Below are positions 7,545 to 12,904 of a DNA stretch of 12,904 nt, in pieces (position 1 is the first letter of the stretch; every line of letters starts with the position of its first letter). The notes beneath the pieces are model-generated. The model had not been told where the DNA came from. It did not search any database and saw only the letters and a program-made list of their open reading frames with translations. The stretch is from Solirubrobacteraceae bacterium. GTDB lineage: Bacteria; Actinomycetota; Thermoleophilia; Solirubrobacterales; Solirubrobacteraceae. The DNA is taken from assembly GCA_025935735.1 (NCBI GenBank), contig JAICUS010000114.1, forward strand, positions 1 to 12,904. Reading direction: 5' to 3'. The translations under genes were made by a program, and so were the position numbers.

Positions 7545-8323
7545 CGGAGTTCGGCTGGGAGGTGCGCGACGGCGTCGGCTTCCTCACGCTGGTCGGGGCG
7601 GAGCGCAAGAACCCGCTGACGTTCGCCTCCTACGCGGCGCTGCGCGACCACTTCCGCGCGCTGGCGCACGACGAGGACGTCCACGCGGTGGTCATCGCCG
7701 GCGAGCGGGGCAACTTCTGCTCGGGCGGCGACGTGCGCGACATCATCGGCCCGCTGACCGAGATGGACATGCCCGCGCTGCTGCGCTTCACCCGCATGAC
7801 CGGCGACCTCGTGAAGGCGATCCGCGGCTGCCGCCAGGTGGTGATCGCCGCCGTCGACGGCGTGTGCGTCGGCGCGGGCGCGATGATCGCCACCGCGGCG
7901 GACCTGCGCCTCGGCTCGCCGCGGGCGAAGGTTGCCTTCCTCTTCACCCGCGTCGGGCTGGCCGGCTGCGACATGGGCGCCTGCGCGATGCTGCCGCGGA
8001 TCGTCGGCCAGGGCCGGGCGGCCGAGCTGCTCTACACGGGCCGGTCGATGGCCGCGGCGGAGGCCGAGCGCATCGGCTTCTTCAACCGGCTGGCCGAGGA
8101 CGTCGAGGCCGAGGCGGCGGAGCTGGCGGCGTCGCTGGCGAGCGGGCCGACGTTCGCGCACTCGATGACCAAGACCATGCTCGAGCAGGAGTGGGACATG
8201 AGCGTGGCCGCGGCGATCGAGTCCGAGGCGCAGGCCCAGGCGATCTGCATGCAGACCCGGGACTTCGAGCGCGCCTACCGCGCGTTCCTGGCCAAGGAGC
8301 GGCCCGTGTTCGAGGGCGACTGA
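7541..8323 (+). CDS. Enoyl-CoA hydratase/isomerase (crotonase) family protein with atypical active site
   Basis: A 260-residue crotonase-fold protein. The first oxyanion-hole segment is NFCSGGDV (58-65), the second [13 protein letters not shown] (103-115), followed by [20 protein letters not shown] (135-154) and the helix ELLYTGRSM. The family handles acyl-CoA esters through an oxyanion hole: hydration, isomerisation, or hydrolysis and C-C bond cleavage. By hand alignment to rat mitochondrial enoyl-CoA hydratase, the two catalytic glutamates (E144, E164) correspond to M115 and F135. A plain hydratase role is therefore doubtful, whereas D144 in GCDMG is a possible acid/base. In this operon it may add water to, isomerise, or open the alicyclic ring. 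The GTG start sits in a four-base overlap with the SDR stop and behind a strong Shine-Dalgarno. The next gene starts one base after its stop. Confidence 0.88.
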   Translation: MTEFGWEVRDGVGFLTLVGAERKNPLTFASYAALRDHFRALAHDEDVHAVVIAGERGNFCSGGDVRDIIGPLTEMDMPALLRFTRMTGDLVKAIRGCRQVVIAAVDGVCVGAGAMIATAADLRLGSPRAKVAFLFTRVGLAGCDMGACAMLPRIVGQGRAAELLYTGRSMAAAEAERIGFFNRLAEDVEAEAAELAASLASGPTFAHSMTKTMLEQEWDMSVAAAIESEAQAQAICMQTRDFERAYRAFLAKERPVFEGD

Positions 8324-8324
8324 C

Positions 8325-9410
8325 GTGCCCGACCTGCGCTGGCCGTTCTTCTCGGACGAGCACCGGGCGTTCGCCGCGGAGCTCGACGCGTGGGAGCTCC
8401 CGCCGGAGGAGGAGCTCGACGCGTATTGCCGCGCGCTCGTGGCCTCGCTGGGCGAGGCCGGCCTCCTGCGCCACTGCGTCGGCGAGCTCGACGTGCGCAC
8501 GCTGTGCATCGCCCGCGAGACGCTCGCCCACCGCGACGCGCTGGCCGACTTCGCGTTCGCCATGCAGGGCCTGGGGTCGGGCGCGATCTCGCTGTTCGGC
8601 ACCGACGAGCAGAAGGAGCGCTACCTGCCGGGCGTGGCCGCGGGTGAGAAGATCGCCGCGTTCGCGCTCTCCGAGCCGGAGGCCGGCTCGGACGTCGCGG
8701 CGATGGCCATGACCGCCACCGAGGACGGGCTGTTGTCGGGCGAGAAGACCTGGATCTCCAACGGCGGGATCGCCGACTTCTACACGGTCTTCGCCCGTGC
8801 GCCGCAGGGCATCAGCGCCTACGTCGTCGACGCGGACGCGCCGGGCCTGACCGTGGCCGAGCGCATCGACGTGATCGCCCCGCACCCGCTGGCCCGCCTG
8901 CGCTTCGACGAGGTGCCGGCGGAGCCGCTGGGCGCCCCGGGGCGCGGGATGCCGGTCGCGCTCGCCACGCTGGACGTCTTCCGCTCCACCGTCGGCGCCG
9001 CCGCGCTGGGGATGGCCCGGCGGGCGCTCGACGAGGCGCTCGGCCGGGTGCGGTCGCGCACGCTGTTCGGCGCGCCGATGGCGCGGCTGCCGCTCGTGCA
9101 GGCCAAGCTGGCCGACATGGCGCTCGACGTCGACGCCTCCGCGCTGCTCGTCTACCGGGCCGCCTGGACGCGGGACGTGCTCGGCGGCCGCGTGACCCGC
9201 GAGGCGGCGATGGCGAAACTGCACGCCACCGAGGCCGCCCAACGGGTGATCGACGCGGCGGTCCAGCTGTTCGGCGGGCTCGGGGTGACGGTGGGGGAGA
9301 CGGTCGAGCGCCTGTACCGGGAGATCCGGGCGCTGCGGATCTACGAGGGGGCGTCCGAGGTGCAGCAGCTGATCATCGCCCGCGCGACGCTCGAGGAGGA
9401 GCAGGCCTGA
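8325..9410 (+). CDS. Acyl-CoA dehydrogenase
   Basis: A 361-residue FAD acyl-CoA dehydrogenase, slightly shorter than the usual 380 because the N-terminal helical domain is trimmed. Visible landmarks are [11 protein letters not shown] (113-123, FAD/substrate loop), WISNGG (143-148), the dimer-FAD contact RTLFGAP (245-251), QLFGGLG (314-320) and the C-terminal IYEGASEVQ (339-347), where E341 fits the short-chain-type catalytic base. The enzyme removes the alpha,beta hydrogens from a CoA thioester and passes electrons to ETF; no ETF gene is in the window. In the pathway it would oxidise the reduced ring or its open-chain product. The GTG start at 8325 lies one base after the crotonase stop with only a weak Shine-Dalgarno, so coupling is likely. 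Its TGA overlaps the ligase ATG by one base. Confidence 0.92.
   Translation: MPDLRWPFFSDEHRAFAAELDAWELPPEEELDAYCRALVASLGEAGLLRHCVGELDVRTLCIARETLAHRDALADFAFAMQGLGSGAISLFGTDEQKERYLPGVAAGEKIAAFALSEPEAGSDVAAMAMTATEDGLLSGEKTWISNGGIADFYTVFARAPQGISAYVVDADAPGLTVAERIDVIAPHPLARLRFDEVPAEPLGAPGRGMPVALATLDVFRSTVGAAALGMARRALDEALGRVRSRTLFGAPMARLPLVQAKLADMALDVDASALLVYRAAWTRDVLGGRVTREAAMAKLHATEAAQRVIDAAVQLFGGLGVTVGETVERLYREIRALRIYEGASEVQQLIIARATLEEEQA
9393..9401 (+). promoter_or_regulatory. Strong Shine-Dalgarno for the aryl-CoA ligase gene
   Basis: GAGGAGGAG ends eight bases before the ATG at 9410, within the Glu-rich C-terminal codons of the acyl-CoA dehydrogenase. It fixes the ligase start. Confidence 0.7.
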
Positions 9411-10909
9411 TGGACACGTTCGCCCGCGACCACCTGCCGCCGCCGTCGGCCTGGCCGGACCTGAGCGCGCTGCCGTACCCAGAGCGGCTGAACGCCGGCG
9501 TCGAGCTGCTGCGCCACGACGGCGTGGCCGTCCGCGGCGAGGCCGGCGACTGGTCGTATGACGAGCTGCGCGCCCGGGCCGACGGCTACGCGGCGGCGCT
9601 GGGCATCGAGCCGGGCACGCGGGTGCTGCTGCACGCCGCCAACTCGCCCGCGGCGATCGCCGCCTGGCTGGGCATCCTGCGGGCCGGCGGGATCGTCGTG
9701 GCCACGATGCCGCTGCTGCGCGCCGGCGAGCTGGCCAAGGTGATCGACAAGGCTCGGGTCACGCACGCGCTGGTCGACGGGCCGCTGCTGGCCGAGGTGG
9801 CCAAGGCCCGGCCGCTGGAGATGCGGGCGCTCGAAGACGTCGGGGTGGGTGGGGACGGTCTCTTCGAGCCGGTGGACACCGCGGGCGACGACGTGGCGAT
9901 CATCGCCTTCACGTCGGGGACGACCGGTGTGCCGAAGGGCTGCGTGCACTTCCACCGCGACCTGCTGGCGACCTGCGACACGTTCGCGCGGGAGATCCTC
10001 GACCCGCAGCCCGACGAGGTGTTCAGCGGCACGCCGCCGCTGGCCTTCACCTACGGCCTGGGCGGCCTGGTCCTCTTCCCGCTGCGCTTCGGCGCCTCCA
10101 CGGCGCCCGTCGCCAAGCCGGGGCCGGAGGCGGTCCTGCGGGCCGTGCGCGAGCGCGGGATCACGACGCTGTTCACGGCGCCGACCGCCTACCGCGGCCT
10201 GCTGCGGACCGCTCAGGCCGAGGACCTCGCGTCGCTGCGCAAGTGCGTCTCGGCCGGCGAGCCGCTGCCCGCCGGCGTGGCCGAGGCGTGGACGGAGAAG
10301 ACCGGCATCCGCATCGTCGACGGCATCGGCTCGACGGAGATGCTGCACATCTTCATCGCCGCCCGGCCCGAGGCCGCCAAGCCCGGCTCCTGCGGCACGC
10401 CGGTGCCGGGCTACGAGGCGCGGATCGTCGGCCCGGACATGGCGACGCTGCCGCCCGGCGAGGTCGGGCGGCTGGCCGTGCGCGGGCCGACCGGCTGCCG
10501 CTACCTGGACGACGAGCGCCAGTCGGTCTACGTGGTCGACGGCTGGAACCTCACCGGCGACGCCTTCTCAACGGACCCCGACGGCTACTTCTGGTTCCAG
10601 GCGCGCACCGACGACATGATCATCTCCTCCGGCTACAACATCTCCGGCTTCGAGGTGGAGGCGACGCTGCTCGAGCACCCTGCGGTGGCCGAGTGCGCCG
10701 TGGTGGCCGCGCCCGACGAGGAGCGCGGCCACATCGTCAAGGCGTTCGTGGTGTGCGTGGGCGAGGTCGGCGCGCGCGAGCTGCAGGACCACGTGAAGGC
10801 CCGGATCGCGCCCTACAAGTACCCGCGGGCGGTGGAGTTCGTGGACGCGCTGCCGCGCACGCCCACCGGCAAGGTCCAGCGCAACGTGCTGCGGGCGCGG
10901 TCGGAGTGA
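9410..10909 (+). CDS. Aryl-CoA ligase (2-aminobenzoate-CoA ligase / benzoate-CoA ligase type)
   Basis: A 499-residue ANL-superfamily acyl-CoA synthetase. The core motifs are the P-loop FTSGTTGVPKG (167-177), GIGSTEM (305-311), LTGD (381-384), RTDDMIISSGYNISGFEVE (399-417) and the C-terminal PRTPTGKVQR (482-491) with the adenylation lysine K488. The segment SGTPPLAFTYGLGGLVLFPL (206-225) is characteristic of the aromatic-acid ligases, especially proteins annotated as 2-aminobenzoate-CoA ligase. The reaction is acid + ATP + CoA giving aryl-CoA + AMP + PPi in the cytoplasm. It is the fifth gene of the operon and would make the substrate for the fused monooxygenase/reductase at 4654-6864. Anthranilate is the best guess given the Rid protein and beta-oxidation genes. 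Salicylate or benzoate cannot be excluded from the sequence. The start is well supported by a strong Shine-Dalgarno; the stop overlaps the next GTG by four bases. Confidence 0.92.
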   Translation: MDTFARDHLPPPSAWPDLSALPYPERLNAGVELLRHDGVAVRGEAGDWSYDELRARADGYAAALGIEPGTRVLLHAANSPAAIAAWLGILRAGGIVVATMPLLRAGELAKVIDKARVTHALVDGPLLAEVAKARPLEMRALEDVGVGGDGLFEPVDTAGDDVAIIAFTSGTTGVPKGCVHFHRDLLATCDTFAREILDPQPDEVFSGTPPLAFTYGLGGLVLFPLRFGASTAPVAKPGPEAVLRAVRERGITTLFTAPTAYRGLLRTAQAEDLASLRKCVSAGEPLPAGVAEAWTEKTGIRIVDGIGSTEMLHIFIAARPEAAKPGSCGTPVPGYEARIVGPDMATLPPGEVGRLAVRGPTGCRYLDDERQSVYVVDGWNLTGDAFSTDPDGYFWFQARTDDMIISSGYNISGFEVEATLLEHPAVAECAVVAAPDEERGHIVKAFVVCVGEVGARELQDHVKARIAPYKYPRAVEFVDALPRTPTGKVQRNVLRARSE

Positions 10910-11292
10910 GGGTCCTGCAGCCCGAGGGGTGGCCGCGCCCGCGCGGGTTCGCCCACGGCGTCGTCGCCGAGGGGCGGATGGTGTTCGTGGCCGGGATGAT
11001 CGGCTGGGACGCGGCGGGCAAGTTCGCCGGCGACGACCTGCCCGCGCAGGTGCGCCAGGCGCTGGCCAACGTGCTCGCCGTGCTGGCCGAGGCCGGCGGC
11101 GGGCCGGAGCACGTCGCGCGGCTCACCTGGTACGTGACCGACCGCGACGAGTACAACGCGGCGCAGAAGGAGATCGGCGCCGCGTATCGCGAGGTCATGG
11201 GCCGCCACTTCCCGGCGATGGCCGTCGTCGAGGTCAGCGGGCTGGTTGAGGCGCGGGCGAAGGTCGAGATCGAGGCGACCGCGGTGCTGTGA
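10906..11292 (+). CDS. Rid (YjgF/YER057c/UK114) family protein lacking the RidA arginine
   Basis: A 128-residue small Rid-fold protein, expected to form a trimer with active sites between subunits. Landmarks are VFVAGMIGWD (26-35), the central helix QVRQALANVLAVLAEAG (48-64), LTWYVTDRDEY (73-83), HFPAMAVVEVSGL (101-113) and the terminal VEIEATAVL (120-128). RidA hydrolyses reactive enamines/imines and needs an Arg (E. coli R105) in the motif PARS. Here that position is M105 (PAMA, codon 11218-11220), as in the Rid4-7 subfamilies that lack this Arg, so canonical 2-aminoacrylate deaminase activity is unlikely. The homologue in the A. evansii anthranilate cluster was called a translation inhibitor. 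In this pathway the ring intermediate is itself an enamine, so a role in deamination or in chaperoning that CoA ester is attractive but unproven. GTG start in a GTGA overlap with the ligase. The 3' end overlaps the convergent membrane-protein gene by 59 bp. Confidence 0.9.
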   Translation: MRVLQPEGWPRPRGFAHGVVAEGRMVFVAGMIGWDAAGKFAGDDLPAQVRQALANVLAVLAEAGGGPEHVARLTWYVTDRDEYNAAQKEIGAAYREVMGRHFPAMAVVEVSGLVEARAKVEIEATAVL

Positions 11293-11851
11293 GCAGCGGC
11301 AGCAGCCTGTGCAGCAGCGGGCCGATCGACACCGCGTAGACGACCGTCCCGAGCCCGACCGTCCCGCCGAGCAGCCAGCCCGTGACCAGCACGATGACCT
11401 CGATGCTCGTGCGGATGAGCCGCACCGAGCGCCCGGTGCGCCGCACCAGCCCGGTCATCAGCCCGTCGCGCGGCCCCGGCCCGAAGCCGGCGCCGATGTA
11501 CGCCGCGCCGGCCACGCCGTTGAGGAACACGCCCGAGGCCAGCATGAGCAGCTGCACCGGCAGCGGCCCGGCGCTCGGGACGAGGCCCAGCGCCGCGTCG
11601 ACGGAGAGGCCGATCACGAACACGTTGCTCACCGTCCCCAGGCCGGGGAGCTGCCTGAGCGGGATCCAGCCCAGCAGGACCGCGCCGCCGGTGATCATCG
11701 TCACCGTCCCGAACGAGAGCGACGTGTGGTTGGTCACGCCCTGGTGGAAGACGTCCCAGGGATCGAGCCCGAGCCCGGCCCGGATCTGCAGCGCCATGCT
11801 CGTCCCGTAGAGGACCAGGCCGGCGTAGAGCTGGATGAGGCGACGCGCCAT
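11234..11851 (-). CDS. YczE/YitT-like integral membrane protein
   Basis: A 205-residue, strongly hydrophobic protein with about five predicted membrane segments (roughly 4-22, 47-64, 70-90, 97-121, 148-176). The N-terminal signature LYGTSMALQIRAGLGLDPWD (14-33) followed by VFHQGV, together with FGPGPRDGLMTGL (123-135), is typical of the YczE family, whose function is unsettled. In Bacillus, YczE has been linked to surfactin production. I chose the ATG at 11851 because it starts the conserved MARRLIQLYAGL segment. An in-frame ATG at 11890 would add 13 polar residues and push the start into the divergent promoter. A group of MocR regulators is known to be genetically linked to such membrane proteins, which fits the divergent neighbour at 11915. 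The Arg/Pro-rich tail (190-205) is read from the strand opposite the Rid gene's 3' end. Confidence 0.88.
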   Translation of the reverse strand: MARRLIQLYAGLVLYGTSMALQIRAGLGLDPWDVFHQGVTNHTSLSFGTVTMITGGAVLLGWIPLRQLPGLGTVSNVFVIGLSVDAALGLVPSAGPLPVQLLMLASGVFLNGVAGAAYIGAGFGPGPRDGLMTGLVRRTGRSVRLIRTSIEVIVLVTGWLLGGTVGLGTVVYAVSIGPLLHRLLPLLTAPRSPRSRPSPAPQPAR

Positions 11852-11879
11852 TGGCGAGGCATCCTGGCAAGGATTGGCC

Positions 11880-11908
11880 TTGAAATCCATAGCCACTTGC
11901 GAGATAGT
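11880..11908 (+). promoter_or_regulatory. Leaderless promoter of the MocR-type regulator gene
   Basis: TTGAAA at 11880-11885 (five of six to the -35 consensus), a 17-bp spacer, GATAGT at 11903-11908 as -10, then six bases to the ATG at 11915. This is the best-formed promoter in the window. The spacing puts the transcript start at the ATG. Confidence 0.7.
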
Positions 11909-11911
11909 GGC
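11892..11911. promoter_or_regulatory. Candidate MocR-regulator operator: GCCACT-N8-AGTGGC inverted repeat
   Basis: Two perfect six-base arms, 11892-11897 and 11906-11911, flank eight bases and overlap the spacer and -10 box of the regulator's own promoter in the 63-bp gap between divergent genes. Position and symmetry fit autoregulation together with control of the YczE-like gene. Binding is inferred. Confidence 0.5.
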
Positions 11912-11914
11912 CTT

Positions 11915-12904
11915 ATGGCCGTCGCGGTCTCCGGCCCGTACCTCGCCCGGCTCCTCGGCGGCTGGCGGGCGTCCGGCCCGGCCTACGTCTCGCTCGCCCG
12001 GGCCCTGCGGCTGCTCGTGCTCGACGGGCGGCTGCCGCTGCGCACCCGGCTCCCGGGCGAGCGCGAGCTGGCCGAGGCGCTCGGCGTCAGCCGGACCACC
12101 GCGAGCGCAGCCTACGCGGAGCTGCGCGCCGAGGGCTACCTGGCGAGCCGGCGCGGGAGCGGCAGCTGGACGCGCCTGCCCGCCGACCGGCCCGCCGCCG
12201 CCGTGCCGGCGCCGCCCGGCCCGGAGCTCATCGACCTCGTCACCGCCGCGAGCGCCGCGCCGGAGGGCGCCCTGCACGCCGCGCTGGCCGCGGCCACGGC
12301 CGAGCTGCCCCGCCACCTGCCCGCGAGCGGCTACTACGAGGCGGGCCTGCCGACGCTGCGGTCGGCGATCGCCGAGCGCTACGAGCGCCGCGGCGTCCCC
12401 ACGGCGCCCGAGCAGGTCTTCGTCACCTCCGGCGCGCTGCACGGCTTCACCCTGCTGCTGCGCGCGCTGGCCGCGCCCGGCGCCCGGGTGCTCACCGACC
12501 ACCCGAGCTACCCCGCCGCTCTCGACGCCATCCGGGCGGCCGGCGCGCGCCCCGCGCCCGTCCCGCTCGGCCCGGCCGGCTGGGACATGGAGCTGCTCGA
12601 AGCCACGCTGCGCCAGGCCGCGCCCCGGCTGGCCTACCTCATCGCCGACAACCACAACCCGACCGGCCTGTCGCTGCCCGCGGCCGACCGCGAGCGCCTC
12701 GTCGCGCTCGCCCGCGCGACCCGCACGCCGCTGGTGGTCGACGAGGCGATGACCGAGCTCGACCTCGACGGCGACCCGCCGCCGCCGGTCGCCGCGCACG
12801 ACCCCGCGGGCGAGACGGCGATCTCCCTGGGGTCGATGAGCAAGGGCTTCTGGGCCGGGCTGCGAATCGGCTGGATCCGCGCCGCGCCCGCGCTCGTCCA
12901 CCGC
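11915..12904 (+). CDS. MocR-type regulator: GntR winged helix fused to an aminotransferase-I domain, partial at right edge
   Basis: The frame is open from the ATG at 11915 to the last base (330 codons, no stop), so the C-terminal third of a protein of about 450-480 residues is missing. Residues about 24-86 are a GntR winged helix (LPLRTRLPGERELAEALGVS, 40-59, then RTTASAAYAELRAEGYL). After a linker, residues about 105-330 are a fold-type I PLP domain: SGYYEAGLPTLRSAIAERY (138-156), SGALHGF (172-178), DHPSYP (195-200), DNHNPTG (245-251), VVDEA (274-278) with D276 contacting the pyridine nitrogen, and SMSKGFWAGLRIGW (307-320) with K310 as the PLP lysine. MocR proteins use PLP or PLP-adducts as effectors. 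It is divergent from a YczE-like gene, matching the known YczR-type pairing. PdxR-type control of vitamin B6 genes is less likely because none are adjacent. The start is supported by the leaderless promoter. Confidence 0.92.
   Translation, partial: MAVAVSGPYLARLLGGWRASGPAYVSLARALRLLVLDGRLPLRTRLPGERELAEALGVSRTTASAAYAELRAEGYLASRRGSGSWTRLPADRPAAAVPAPPGPELIDLVTAASAAPEGALHAALAAATAELPRHLPASGYYEAGLPTLRSAIAERYERRGVPTAPEQVFVTSGALHGFTLLLRALAAPGARVLTDHPSYPAALDAIRAAGARPAPVPLGPAGWDMELLEATLRQAAPRLAYLIADNHNPTGLSLPAADRERLVALARATRTPLVVDEAMTELDLDGDPPPPVAAHDPAGETAISLGSMSKGFWAGLRIGWIRAAPALVHR

Noticed and set aside
10906..11292. Calling the Rid protein a functional RidA 2-aminoacrylate/imine deaminase
   Set aside because: The essential Arg of RidA is Met at the corresponding position.
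11852..12901. A long N-terminal extension (about 350 residues) of the membrane-protein frame toward 12901
   Set aside because: The extension is antisense to the MocR-type regulator and lacks any family signal. The YczE-like signature begins at the ATG at 11851.
1..12904. tRNA/rRNA genes, CRISPR arrays, insertion sequences, attachment sites, replication origins
   Set aside because: No clover-leaf candidates, spaced direct repeats, transposase motifs or long terminal inverted repeats were seen. The many GGC/GCC runs are codon bias.

Overview
The window is very GC-rich DNA (third codon positions almost all G or C) with densely packed genes and no gap above 100 bp. Overlapping stop/start codons, short leaderless promoters (a -10 box six or seven bases before an ATG or GTG), a PaaX-family regulator and an HD-GYP protein carrying a MerR-type DNA-binding domain suggest an actinobacterium, perhaps of the Thermoleophilia/Solirubrobacterales type. 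That placement is inference; no rRNA or marker gene is present.

Layout. (1) 1-624: C-terminal half of a thiolase, + strand, entering from the left edge. (2) 621-2183, - strand: receiver-like/HD-GYP/MerR signalling protein, convergent with the thiolase. (3) 2265-2990, + strand: GntR/FadR-type (FCD) regulator. (4) 2971-4607, - strand: a two-gene unit of a PaaX-family regulator followed by a lactate/malate dehydrogenase-like enzyme. (5) 4654-11292, + strand: a six-gene operon divergent from the PaaX gene, coding for a fused flavin monooxygenase/Old-Yellow-Enzyme reductase, an SDR, a crotonase, an acyl-CoA dehydrogenase, an aryl-CoA ligase and a Rid (YjgF) protein. (6) 11234-11851, - strand: a YczE-like membrane protein, divergent from (7) 11915-12904, + strand: a MocR-type regulator (GntR-aminotransferase fusion), cut by the right edge.

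The central operon is the main content. Its gene set matches the Azoarcus evansii 2-aminobenzoate (anthranilate) CoA-thioester pathway: a CoA ligase, the fused 2-aminobenzoyl-CoA monooxygenase/reductase, three beta-oxidation-type enzymes and a small 'translation inhibitor' (Rid) protein. The inferred scheme is that the ligase makes the aryl-CoA, the fused flavoprotein hydroxylates and reduces the ring, and the acyl-CoA dehydrogenase, crotonase and SDR process the alicyclic thioester. A thiolase (possibly the one at the left edge) may finish the job, and the Rid protein may act at the enamine/deamination stage. Salicylyl-CoA is the main alternative substrate, but no gentisate dioxygenase is visible. 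PaaX regulators usually sense an aryl-CoA, and this one sits 46 bp from the operon with overlapping divergent promoters.

Points of special interest: the Rid protein has Met where catalytic RidA has its essential Arg; the crotonase seems to lack both hydratase glutamates; the dehydrogenase has neither the LDH Gln nor the MDH Arg specificity residue; all three convergent gene pairs overlap at their 3' ends; and at least four genes appear to have leaderless transcripts.
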